Assembly (NCBI GenBank): GCA_002316795.1 | Contig: DCEE01000046.1 | Location: 1 to 58,650, forward strand | Source of the DNA: Synergistaceae bacterium UBA1037 | GTDB lineage: Bacteria; Synergistota; Synergistia; Synergistales; Synergistaceae | Direction of reading: 5' to 3' | Length of the DNA stretch: 58,650 nucleotides | Shown: positions 27,570-35,792 of the stretch, piece by piece | Layout: each line of letters opens with the position of its first letter | Position numbering within the stretch: the first letter of the stretch is position 1 | Made by a program: the position numbers and the translations under genes | The notes under the pieces: model-generated | Seen by the model: only the letters and a program-made list of their open reading frames with translations | Told to the model about the DNA's origin: nothing | The model's database searches: none

Positions 27570-28496
27570 TCAGTTTTCCTCTTCGGTCCCGCTCCTCGGG
27601 AAAAATTTGTCATAAAGATCTCTGACCTCAAGATCCAGATGTGTGTATTTCTCAGTCGTCAGTATTGAGGAATGTCCGAGCAATTCCTGCAATGTCCGCT
27701 GGTCCATCCCTTTTCTCAGCAGGTGTGTGGCAAATGTGTGTCTCAGGACATGAGGATGGAGGCGCGATGGAGATATGCCGGCCTGGTTTCCCCTTTTACG
27801 GAGCAGCCTCCAGAGAAACTCCCTGCTCATTTTTCTTCCTGATTTTGTCAGGAGGAGCCATGGTTCCCTGTACCTGTCAAGTTTGGGCCTGTGGTCGTCG
27901 ATGTATTCATCTACAGCTTTCCTGACACCGCCGACATAGGGGACACATCTCTCCTTGTCACCCTTGCCTCTGGTGAAGATAAGGCCTCCGCCTCTGTCAA
28001 TGTCCTTCAGTTTCAGGGAGCAGAGCTCTGATGCCCTCATCCCCGTTCCGTATGCGAGTTCGATCGCTGTCCTGTCTCTTTTGCCCAGGGGAGTCCCGTC
28101 CTCGCAGCAGTTTATGAGCCTCTGTATCTCACCCTCCGTCATTATCTGAGGGAGGATCCTGTCCCTTGCGGGGAGCGGATCCAGGATCGGCATTTTCTCT
28201 GTGATGCCGTCGTATACCAGATATCTTGCAAAGGAGTTAAGCACTGCGGCGTTCCTCTGGACTGTGCTTTTAGACATGCCCCTGGCAGACTGTTCACGGA
28301 GGAACCGCGCGATATTGTCCGGATTGAGGAGCATAGGGTCAGATCCCATCCTTTTGCAGTGAGAATACCACTGTCCAAGGTCTGATGCGTAGGCCTTCAG
28401 CGTATTATCGCTGCAGCCTCTCTCAAGCATGATATAGTCCCTGAAACTGCCGAGGGTATTCTGAAAAACGGAGCCATCCGATGCATCAAATCGCAT
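27570..28496 (-). CDS. xerD: XerC/XerD-type tyrosine recombinase
   Basis: This enzyme resolves chromosome dimers at dif. A SAM-like N-terminal core-binding domain (about 1-110) precedes the catalytic domain. The catalytic residues are present: R in GTGMRASEL, K in RGKGDKER, HVLRHTFATHLL, the HSS histidine, and Y in TTEKYTHLD. At 308 residues it has the housekeeping Xer length. Nothing around it suggests an integrative element; it overlaps the Nudix gene in a salvage and translation operon. Which of XerC or XerD it corresponds to is not certain. Confidence 0.9.
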   Translation of the reverse strand: MRFDASDGSVFQNTLGSFRDYIMLERGCSDNTLKAYASDLGQWYSHCKRMGSDPMLLNPDNIARFLREQSARGMSKSTVQRNAAVLNSFARYLVYDGITEKMPILDPLPARDRILPQIMTEGEIQRLINCCEDGTPLGKRDRTAIELAYGTGMRASELCSLKLKDIDRGGGLIFTRGKGDKERCVPYVGGVRKAVDEYIDDHRPKLDRYREPWLLLTKSGRKMSREFLWRLLRKRGNQAGISPSRLHPHVLRHTFATHLLRKGMDQRTLQELLGHSSILTTEKYTHLDLEVRDLYDKFFPRSGTEEEN

Positions 28497-29049
28497 TTTC
28501 TTCTGCCTTTTTTGCCGCCAGCCAGCAATAAGCCATGATAGTCTTTCCGTCTTTGATCTCTCCGGAGTCGATCATAGCTTTCATTTCGGGGATGGTAAAA
28601 TTATGTACCTTTATAAATTCGTCATCGTCTTCTGCCAGTTTTGACGGTTCAAGATCAGTGGCGTAGAAGAATATTATCTTTTCTGTCGAATAACCCGGGG
28701 AAGTATAGAACTCGAAGATCTTTTCTATGTTGCCCGGTTTGTATCCGATCTCTTCCTGAAGTTCTCTCACCGCAGTCTCTGCAGGGTCTTCGCCAGGTTC
28801 TATCAGGCCTGCCGGTATCTCGTAGAGGTCCTCGTCAACGGCATGCCTGTACTGGCATACAAGGGAAACGGTCCCGTCAGAATGTACGGGAAGGACCGTG
28901 ACAGCGGATTTATGTTTCACTACCTCCCTTATCTTTTCGCATCCGGAAGGAAATAGGACACGGTCAATGTTGAGATCGAGTATCGCACCCGAATAAATGT
29001 TCTCCGTGTTTATTATGTTTCTCAAGGCATGTCTCTGAATGTTTTCCAC
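28486..29049 (-). CDS. Nudix hydrolase, ADP-ribose pyrophosphatase type
   Basis: This enzyme probably cleaves ADP-ribose to AMP and ribose 5-phosphate. The Nudix box reads GLIEPGEDPAETAVRELQEE followed by IGY. The upstream YRHAVDEDLYEIPAG and the later FYTSPGYSTE are characteristic of the NudF/YqkG group. I prefer the GTG at 29049, which has GAGGAG nine bases before it; an in-frame TTG at 29070 would overlap fmt but has no ribosome binding site. Next to xerD, as in Bacillus and many Clostridia. Confidence 0.88.
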   Translation of the reverse strand: MENIQRHALRNIINTENIYSGAILDLNIDRVLFPSGCEKIREVVKHKSAVTVLPVHSDGTVSLVCQYRHAVDEDLYEIPAGLIEPGEDPAETAVRELQEEIGYKPGNIEKIFEFYTSPGYSTEKIIFFYATDLEPSKLAEDDDEFIKVHNFTIPEMKAMIDSGEIKDGKTIMAYCWLAAKKAEENAI

Positions 29050-29062
29050 AGCTTTCAGCTCC

Positions 29063-29998
29063 TCAGTCAAGTTTATCGCCGAGCTTCATCCTGCTTCCTC
29101 TCAGCCACTCGTCGGCGCTGCGAACATTCTTTCCCTCCGGTTGTACATGCAGCAATTGAAGTGAGCTTTCCCCGCATGCAATGACAGGAAAGCCGTCAAA
29201 GACACCGACCAACTCACCGGGCATACCTGAAGCCGAGGCAGGCATCGCCTTGTGTATCCTAAGCCTCTTTCCTTCGTGGAAGCAGTATGTTCCCGGCGCG
29301 TCTGCCAAAGCTCTTATCCTGTTGAATATTTCCCGTGAACTGGCTTCCCATTCTATTTTTCCCTCTGATTTTTCAATTTTAGGAGCTGTTGAAACACCTT
29401 CTTCCGGCTGAGGTACAAAAACCCAGTTTTCTGCCGGGATATCCAGCAAATACTCAAGCAGTTTTTCACAGCCTGCAGTGCATGTCTTCTTGAGCAGGGA
29501 AGGAGTGTCGTCCTCCATGCCGACCCTTACGGGTATCCGGGCAAGGACGGGACCTGAATCCATTCCCTCATCCAGCCTGAATATCGTGACTCCCGTTACT
29601 TCCAGTCCGTCCATTAAAGCCCTTTGAACAGGCGCGGACCCCCTGTACGCGGGAAGGAGCGAAGGATGTATGTTAATGCATCCAAGCTGAGCCATGCTCA
29701 GAAGAGGTTCTTTTATAATATGTCCGAAATCAATGACAAGAATAAGATCTGGAACATTTATTCCTATCCATTCCAGAGTCTCCTTGTCAGCAGAAAGTTT
29801 TTCCGTTGTCCGCATCTTTATGCCAAGCTCCTCAGCTTTTTCGAATACGGGGGTATTCTGCAGCCTGAGTCCTCTTCCTGAAGGCCTTGGCGCATTCGTA
29901 ATCACCCATTCGGGCCTTGCCTTTCCGGCAATAATAGATAAACACTCAGCAGCGAATCTACCGGAACCGCAGAAACCGAAGCGAAGCATCCCGGCCAT
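29063..29998 (-). CDS. fmt: Methionyl-tRNA formyltransferase
   Basis: Fmt formylates initiator Met-tRNA. The formyltransferase domain carries NIHPSLLPAYRGSAPVQRA, with the catalytic His, and the Asn and Asp expected nearby. A C-terminal OB-like domain binds the tRNA. Its 311 residues are normal. The ATG overlaps the def stop by one base (TAATG), with AAAGGAG upstream. Coupling to def is the classic arrangement, because deformylase removes the formyl group later. Confidence 0.95.
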   Translation of the reverse strand: MAGMLRFGFCGSGRFAAECLSIIAGKARPEWVITNAPRPSGRGLRLQNTPVFEKAEELGIKMRTTEKLSADKETLEWIGINVPDLILVIDFGHIIKEPLLSMAQLGCINIHPSLLPAYRGSAPVQRALMDGLEVTGVTIFRLDEGMDSGPVLARIPVRVGMEDDTPSLLKKTCTAGCEKLLEYLLDIPAENWVFVPQPEEGVSTAPKIEKSEGKIEWEASSREIFNRIRALADAPGTYCFHEGKRLRIHKAMPASASGMPGELVGVFDGFPVIACGESSLQLLHVQPEGKNVRSADEWLRGSRMKLGDKLD

Positions 29999-30489
29999 TA
30001 CTGCTCCTTTGCCTGTTTTGCGATCTTCTTTTTTAGGAACTGCCTTTTTAGGGGCGAGACCCTGTCTATAAGAAGCTTGCCGTTAAGATGGTCGATCTCA
30101 TGGGAGAAGACGCATGCCAGAAATCCATCGATCTCTTTTTCCTCATACCCACCCTTTTCATTCTGCCAACGCACCTTTATCTTCTCCGGGGAATCCACTT
30201 TTTCATATATGCCGGGGAAACTCAAACAGCCCTCTTCAACGGTTTTAGATCCCTCTTTTTCGACTATCACAGGGTTTATAAGGACAAATTTTTCTCCGTT
30301 ATACTCTATGACCGCGATCTTTTTGGGCATGCCGACCTGTGGTCCGGCAAGGCCTACGCCATCGGAGACATGCATAGTCTCCCACATGTCTTCGACCAGA
30401 TCAGCCAACACTTCATCGAAAGATGTTATTTCTTCTGTTGGCTCCCTTAGAATCGGATCCGGATAGACGCATATATTTCTGACTGTCAT
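29998..30489 (-). CDS. def: Peptide deformylase
   Basis: Def removes N-formyl groups from nascent proteins using a bound metal. All three motifs are intact: GVGLAGPQVG, EEGCLSFPG (metal-binding cysteine) and HEIDHLNG (two metal histidines and the catalytic Glu). The 163 residues are typical. GGAGGAG lies before the ATG. It heads the def-to-pdp unit; a promoter should lie between 30490 and 30640, but I cannot pick a convincing one. Confidence 0.97.
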   Translation of the reverse strand: MTVRNICVYPDPILREPTEEITSFDEVLADLVEDMWETMHVSDGVGLAGPQVGMPKKIAVIEYNGEKFVLINPVIVEKEGSKTVEEGCLSFPGIYEKVDSPEKIKVRWQNEKGGYEEKEIDGFLACVFSHEIDHLNGKLLIDRVSPLKRQFLKKKIAKQAKEQ

Positions 30490-30634
30490 CAGAACTCCTC
30501 CAAATCTGTTAAAAAATCATCACAACGGTTTTCCGTATGCTTGGGCCAGGAAAAAACCGTGATATTTTCTGACGGCTATAAGCGGGAAAGTCCCACCGTG
30601 ATCTCGATACCTTTGCATTTACAATAAGTATTTT

Positions 30635-30672
30635 AACAGAAAATCCCCATGCCTCTCATAAAAGGCATGGGG
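30635..30672 (-). terminator. Rho-independent terminator after the rpsA-like gene
   Basis: CCCCATGCC pairs perfectly with GGCATGGGG around a ten-base loop, followed on the minus strand by ATTTTCTGTT. It ends the alaS-to-rpsA unit, 33 bases past the stop. Confidence 0.82.
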
Positions 30673-30705
30673 ATAATGATCTTTATTGCGGAGATCCGGA
30701 ACAAG

Positions 30706-32256
30706 CTACTCCTGATCTTCTGCCTGCTTTAAAAATTCTCCTATCGTCACGTTTGTCTCTTCCTGGGGAAGCTGGTTGTCGTTCCTTTTCTTTTCGACAT
30801 CAGAACGGCGGCGGCGGGGACGGTCCTCTTTCTGTCCCTCAGTGTGCTGAGCCTCTTCTGTCTTTGGCTTCCTCAGCGGCTCTTCATGGGCGGGACGGAG
30901 GCTAAGGCGCATCCTGCGTTCCGACGGATTCACGTCGAGTATTCTTGCCGTCACTTCCTGTCCCTCGGAAAGCACTTCTCTGGGGTTTTCTATCCTCTGC
31001 TGGCTGACCTGAGAAATGTGGATCAGACCTTCTATGCCGTCTTCCAGTTCGACGAAGGCCCCGAAGTCCGCTATCCTTACTACCTTGACAGGAACTTCCA
31101 TATCCTTCTTGTATTTCTCCGCTACATCCTTCCATGGATCGGTAAGCTGCTTATAGCCCAGGCTGATGCGTTTGCGGTCCTGGTCGACCTCAAGCACGGA
31201 GACTTCTATCTTCTGTCCCTTCCTGAGGACTTCCTTAGGATGCTTGATCCTTGTCCAGCTGAGATCGCCTATGTGTATAAGCCCCTCTACTCCCGGTTCT
31301 ATCTCTACAAAAGCACCGAATTCTGTCAGGTTGGAAACCGTACCCTCTACGACTACTCCGGGTTTCCAGCGTTCAGCCGCTGTTTCCCAGGGGTCGGACT
31401 GAGTCTGTCTCAGACTGAGGGAGATCCTGTTGTTCTCCTTATCGATGCCGATCACCTTTACCTTGATGTGATCGCCCTTTGAGACAACGTCCTTGGCCTT
31501 GGCATTGCGCTGCCATGAGAGTTCGCTGACGTGAACAAGACCTTCCATCGCACCGAGATTTACAAAAACACCGAAAGAGGTGATGCTGCTGACATCTCCT
31601 TCAAGTATGTCACCTTCGCTGACCTGATCATAGAATGACTGCCTGATCTCTGCCATCTCAGCTTCCATAAGGCTGCGGCGAGATAGAACAAGACGGCGCT
31701 TGCGGCGGTCTTTTTCTATCAGCTTTACCTGGAAATCCTGTTCAAGCAGACGGGCGGGATTCAGGGTACGTCCGTCTTCGGCAAGGTGTGAGATGGGAAT
31801 GAAGCCCTCTATCCCGTAGCAGCTTACGATAAGGCCGCCCTTGACCTTGCGGAGTCCCTTTACAGTAACAGTTTCATTCTTTGCCGCTTCTTCCTCAAGC
31901 TTGTTCCAGCGTTCGTCAAACTCGCAGCGCCAACGGCTCAGGCTGAGCTGTGCATCTTCGCCCTGGCTGATATTTGTGATCTGCACCCTGACTTTTTCGC
32001 CGTTTTGGGGTTCCTCTGTCTCTTCTACGAGAACCTTATGCGTCCACTCTTTGCGCGGGAGGAATCCCTCGCATTTGTAGCCGACATCGACAAGCCATCC
32101 GTCTTCACGAGCGTCAACGATCGTGCCTTCAAGGATCTTTCCGCGATGAAAATCACCCATCACGTCAAACTGCTGCATCATTTCTTCCATTGTTTCTTCT
32201 TTTTCCGGTGCTGCCTGTGTTTCAAGTCCGTCTTCTGTGCGAAGCTCGTCAACCAT
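30706..32256 (-). CDS. rpsA: Ribosomal protein S1-like protein with five S1 domains
   Basis: Five S1 RNA-binding repeats can be seen, starting near residues 35, 115, 205, 290 and 380 (for example SITSFGVFVNLGAMEGLVH and NLTEFGAFVEIEPGVEGLI). A short acidic N-terminal stretch and a charged tail with RPRRRRSD flank them. Such proteins help mRNA bind the 30S subunit. I chose the ATG at 32256, nine bases after AGGAGG; an ATG at 32265 abuts that site. It follows ispH, the gene to which S1 is fused in some Clostridia; here the two are separate, 17 bases apart. Confidence 0.92.
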   Translation of the reverse strand: MVDELRTEDGLETQAAPEKEETMEEMMQQFDVMGDFHRGKILEGTIVDAREDGWLVDVGYKCEGFLPRKEWTHKVLVEETEEPQNGEKVRVQITNISQGEDAQLSLSRWRCEFDERWNKLEEEAAKNETVTVKGLRKVKGGLIVSCYGIEGFIPISHLAEDGRTLNPARLLEQDFQVKLIEKDRRKRRLVLSRRSLMEAEMAEIRQSFYDQVSEGDILEGDVSSITSFGVFVNLGAMEGLVHVSELSWQRNAKAKDVVSKGDHIKVKVIGIDKENNRISLSLRQTQSDPWETAAERWKPGVVVEGTVSNLTEFGAFVEIEPGVEGLIHIGDLSWTRIKHPKEVLRKGQKIEVSVLEVDQDRKRISLGYKQLTDPWKDVAEKYKKDMEVPVKVVRIADFGAFVELEDGIEGLIHISQVSQQRIENPREVLSEGQEVTARILDVNPSERRMRLSLRPAHEEPLRKPKTEEAQHTEGQKEDRPRRRRSDVEKKRNDNQLPQEETNVTIGEFLKQAEDQE

Positions 32257-32273
32257 ACCCAACATCCTCCTGC

Positions 32274-33107
32274 TTACATCATGTTTAATTTTTGTATCAG
32301 TTCTTTTATCAGCCAGTCAGGAGTGCTTCCTCCCGCGGCTATGCCTATATCATCCCTGTTTTGCAGCCACCCCCTGTCGATCTCTCCGGCATGTTCGATC
32401 CAAAGCGTGGAGACTCCCACATCCATGGATATTTCAGCTAATTTTTTTGTATTGGCGCTGTTGCGGCCCCCGAGTATTATCATCCCGTCGACCTTTGAAG
32501 CAAGCCTGCAGACAGAATCCTGCCTTGCAAGCGTAGCTTTGCAAATCGTATTATACACCTTGATCTCAGGTGATACTTTAATAAAAGAACCAACGAGCGC
32601 AGCAAACGAACCAACTTTTTGGGTCGTCTGGCTCAGGATGCCGCACCTTCGTCCTTTTAAGTTGTCCGGAATGCCTTCCTCTGATGAGACAACGGCTACT
32701 TCGCCTTCAACATAGCCCATTATCCCCCTGACTTCCGGGTGATGCCTGTCCCCCGATATTACCACAACATAGCCCTCGGAAGAAAGGTCTTTTGCCCTTT
32801 TTTGAGCAGTTTTGACAAAGGGACAGGTCCCGTCGACCACTTTTCTGCATTTTTTCATCAGTATATCAGCCTGCAAAGGAGTCACGCCATGGGCCCTTAT
32901 AAACGCGACAGAACCGGCAGGGACCTCTTCGGCGGATTCGACTACGACAAGCCCCATTCCCGTCAGCCTGTGGGTCTCCTGAGGATTGTGTATGGGGCTT
33001 CCGAGGGAGTAGACTGTGCCGGAACGGAGAAGTTCCTCTTCAAGCTTTGATATTGCCCTTCTGACACCGAAACAAAGTCCGGTCGGGTCTGCTATGTGGA
33101 TCTTCAA
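32274..33107 (-). CDS. ispH: 4-hydroxy-3-methylbut-2-enyl diphosphate reductase
   Basis: IspH makes IPP and DMAPP in the last step of the non-mevalonate pathway, using an iron-sulfur cluster. The three cysteine ligands lie in LCFGVRRA, DGTCPFVK and NTICKATL. The substrate histidine (RAHGV) and TTQ are kept. The best start is a TTG just after the miaA stop, giving MKIHIADPTG as in homologues; its ribosome binding site is weak, so translation is probably coupled to miaA. Its 277 residues are normal. Confidence 0.95.
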   Translation of the reverse strand: MKIHIADPTGLCFGVRRAISKLEEELLRSGTVYSLGSPIHNPQETHRLTGMGLVVVESAEEVPAGSVAFIRAHGVTPLQADILMKKCRKVVDGTCPFVKTAQKRAKDLSSEGYVVVISGDRHHPEVRGIMGYVEGEVAVVSSEEGIPDNLKGRRCGILSQTTQKVGSFAALVGSFIKVSPEIKVYNTICKATLARQDSVCRLASKVDGMIILGGRNSANTKKLAEISMDVGVSTLWIEHAGEIDRGWLQNRDDIGIAAGGSTPDWLIKELIQKLNMM

Positions 33108-33108
33108 T

Positions 33109-34071
33109 TCAGCATCTGCTTTCTTGTTCCAAATGCCTGATGCAATGTGGCATCACATCATCCATTGCCTCGGTCATTTCATATTTGTCAAAATCATACC
33201 ACATGGCCGGCCCAAAATGCTTGAACCATGTCATCTGCCTTCTCGAAAAGGCTTTTGTTGATCTGATGTCGCCTTCAAGCGCCTCTTCATAGGTGGAGTT
33301 CCCTTTGACATACCGCACCAGTTCCCTGTAACCAAACCCCTGAAGTGCCGGAAGTTTTGGGGAGTATCCCCTGGAGAGGAGCCATTCGACCTCTTCCGGG
33401 TATCCGTTCTCAAACTGTTCCCTGACCCTCCGTGCGATGTTATCGTATAGATTTGTCCTCGCCCTGATAAGCCCTATGTAAAATATGTCATAACACGATT
33501 CCATTTTTGACTGGTTTTGGTACCACCATGTGGCATTCCTGCCGGTTATCCTGAATATTTCGAGGGCTCTCATGGTCCTTACAGGATCGTTGGGGTGTAT
33601 CTTTTCTGCCGCCGCAGGATCTATGGAACGTAACTCATTGTGGAGCTCCGCGAGGCCCTTTTCCTTTATTTCATCTTCCAGTGCGCGTCTCACTTCTTCG
33701 TCCTTTGGGAGGTCTTCGGAGAGTGCCCCGCAGAGGGCTTTATAATAGAAAGGGGTGCCTCCGATCAGAAGCGGGGTCTTCCTCCTCTTCCTGATCCTTT
33801 CGATCGCATCTGCTGCCTGGAACGCAAAATCTGCCGCAGAATAGACCTGATCAGGGTCGGCCACATCAATAAGATGATGCGGTATATGCCGTCTTGTCTC
33901 ATGCGAGACCTTGTCGGTTCCTACGTCAAGGTAACGGTAGACTTGTCTTGAATCTACGGAAATGACCTCAGCATCGAGTTTTTCTGCCAATCCAAGGCTG
34001 AATTTTGTCTTTCCGACTGCGGTCGGCCCTATTATTGCAATTACCGGTACCTTTTTATCCTTTTCCGTCAT
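33109..34071 (-). CDS. miaA: tRNA dimethylallyltransferase
   Basis: MiaA prenylates A37 of tRNAs that read codons starting with U, using DMAPP, a product of the neighbouring ispH pathway. The P-loop GPTAVGKTKFSLGLA is followed by DSRQVYRYLDVGTDK and later GGTPFYYKALCG, then the RQMTWFK motif near the C-terminus. At 320 residues the length is typical. It overlaps mutL by four bases, part of the conserved mutS-mutL-miaA group. Confidence 0.96.
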   Translation of the reverse strand: MTEKDKKVPVIAIIGPTAVGKTKFSLGLAEKLDAEVISVDSRQVYRYLDVGTDKVSHETRRHIPHHLIDVADPDQVYSAADFAFQAADAIERIRKRRKTPLLIGGTPFYYKALCGALSEDLPKDEEVRRALEDEIKEKGLAELHNELRSIDPAAAEKIHPNDPVRTMRALEIFRITGRNATWWYQNQSKMESCYDIFYIGLIRARTNLYDNIARRVREQFENGYPEEVEWLLSRGYSPKLPALQGFGYRELVRYVKGNSTYEEALEGDIRSTKAFSRRQMTWFKHFGPAMWYDFDKYEMTEAMDDVMPHCIRHLEQESRC

Positions 34072-35792
34072 CTTTCAAACCAGTCCTCAAGTTTTTTCTC
34101 TTCTATCAGAAAGATCGTAGGCCTGCCGTGAGGGCAGGTAAATGGCACAGAGCATCTTTCAAGCCTTTCAAGCAGCGCTTCCGCCTCTTCCCTTTCGAAC
34201 CTCCTGCCGAGCTTTACTGCATCCCTGCACGCAAGTCTGGCCATCCTCCACCAGACTTCCCTGTCCCGCTTGTCGGGATCCTTTTCACATTCGATCCCCC
34301 TCAGTGCGGAACGAAGCATATCAAGCGGAGAGAGCCTGGCTTTGCCTCTCAGCAGAGGCACTCCGGCGAGACGGTCACCGTCAAAAGAAAAGGCAAGTTC
34401 ATCAAGCTCAGTATGGTAAATTTTGATCTCGGGCAGCAGTGCGGCAGGCACCTCAAGAGTCATGGTCAGCTGCTGCAAAGCTATCCCGTCTTTGAAAGAG
34501 CCAGCGATCTCTTCGTACAAGATCCTCTCGTGGGCTGCATGGGGATCGATTATCGCGAGACCGTTCGGAAAATCAAAGATCAGGAATCCCTTGGCTGACT
34601 GGCCAATATAATTGCGGACGTTTTTTTCGGCACTGATCTCACTCGGGGGGTCCGCCGCCATGAAAAGTGTATCTTCCGGCGATGCAACCCTGTCCGAAGG
34701 CATGCCTGAAACCGGTTTCCATGGTGCGGTGCTGAATATCGGGTCAGTTCTGTCAAACCATTTCTTCTCACCGGTCTCAGGACCGGAGAACGGCCTATCT
34801 CCCACATCAGTGACGGGCCGCCCGGAAGAGACCGAGAATCTTCGGGCAAATATTTTTCGGGCAGTATCCAGAGTCAGTTTATATATATCTCCAGAGTTTT
34901 TAAATCTTACTTCTTCCTTTGTCGGGTGAATGTTTACATCGTGGTCCTCAGGAGGAAGGTCCACTATGACAAGCCATTCGCCATATGCCGCCGAATCTCC
35001 GCAGCATATCGCAGACCTGATCGTGCTGTCCTGTATCCTCCTGCCGTTCACAAAAGTCGTGACTGATGTCCGCCTGCTGTCCGGGATGGGATCCCACCAC
35101 ATCCTGATTGAGGTTAGGTTCAATGATGTGGCTGAGCTGTATATAGGGGAATCCTCTCCCCACCGCCTGAGAAGGGCCTTATCTACGCTTCCCGGAGGCA
35201 GAAGCTCCAGTATTCTTTTGCCGTCTGAGAAGACTCTGAAAGTCAGTTCCGGGCATATTAGGGCATAGTCATTGACCACCTGGAGTATTCTCCTGAGCTC
35301 GGCAGACGCCGTCTTGAGGAATTTACGCCTTGCGGGAAGGTTGAAGAAGAGGTCGTCCACACGGATCATCGTTCCTGTCCGGCATGGGCTCTCCGTGTGG
35401 AGGATGATCTCTCCGCCCTCGCATCTAACGATGCCTCCGGTCTCGGAATCTGCCGTTCTGCTCCTTATCTCCATCCTGCTGACGGCAGCTACGCTTGAAA
35501 GAGCCTCTCCCCTGTATCCCAGTGTGGTTATGCTCTCCAGATCGTCAAGTGTCGATATTTTGCTTGTGGCATATCTTTCAAGCGCAAGCGGGAGCTCTTC
35601 GAACGGTATGCCGCATCCGTCGTCCTCTATTGCGAATGAAGCCTTTCCGCCCTGTTCGATATGAAGCGTTATAGTCCGGGCAGAGGCATCTATAGAGTTT
35701 TCGATTAGCTCCTTAGCCACTGAAGAGGGCCTTTCAATGACCTCCCCTGCCGCTATCCTGCTCGCTACTTCGCTGTCCAGTCTCTTTATCAT
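34068..35792 (-). CDS. mutL: DNA mismatch repair protein MutL
   Basis: The N-terminal GHKL ATPase has IAAGEVIERPSSVAKELIEN and DDGCGIPFEEL. The C-terminal dimerisation domain carries the endonuclease signature as DPHAAHERILYEE (DQHA is usual), with ACRDAVK and CPHGRPT completing the metal site. The protein is therefore probably a nicking MutL, as in bacteria that lack MutH. At 574 residues it is somewhat short in the linker. It overlaps the mutS stop by four bases. Confidence 0.95.
   Translation of the reverse strand: MIKRLDSEVASRIAAGEVIERPSSVAKELIENSIDASARTITLHIEQGGKASFAIEDDGCGIPFEELPLALERYATSKISTLDDLESITTLGYRGEALSSVAAVSRMEIRSRTADSETGGIVRCEGGEIILHTESPCRTGTMIRVDDLFFNLPARRKFLKTASAELRRILQVVNDYALICPELTFRVFSDGKRILELLPPGSVDKALLRRWGEDSPIYSSATSLNLTSIRMWWDPIPDSRRTSVTTFVNGRRIQDSTIRSAICCGDSAAYGEWLVIVDLPPEDHDVNIHPTKEEVRFKNSGDIYKLTLDTARKIFARRFSVSSGRPVTDVGDRPFSGPETGEKKWFDRTDPIFSTAPWKPVSGMPSDRVASPEDTLFMAADPPSEISAEKNVRNYIGQSAKGFLIFDFPNGLAIIDPHAAHERILYEEIAGSFKDGIALQQLTMTLEVPAALLPEIKIYHTELDELAFSFDGDRLAGVPLLRGKARLSPLDMLRSALRGIECEKDPDKRDREVWWRMARLACRDAVKLGRRFEREEAEALLERLERCSVPFTCPHGRPTIFLIEEKKLEDWFER

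Noticed and set aside
27570..28496. Integrase of a mobile element
   Set aside because: The tyrosine recombinase has the housekeeping Xer length and motifs and sits inside a salvage and translation operon; no attachment repeats were noticed, even though a tRNA gene lies 2 kb away.
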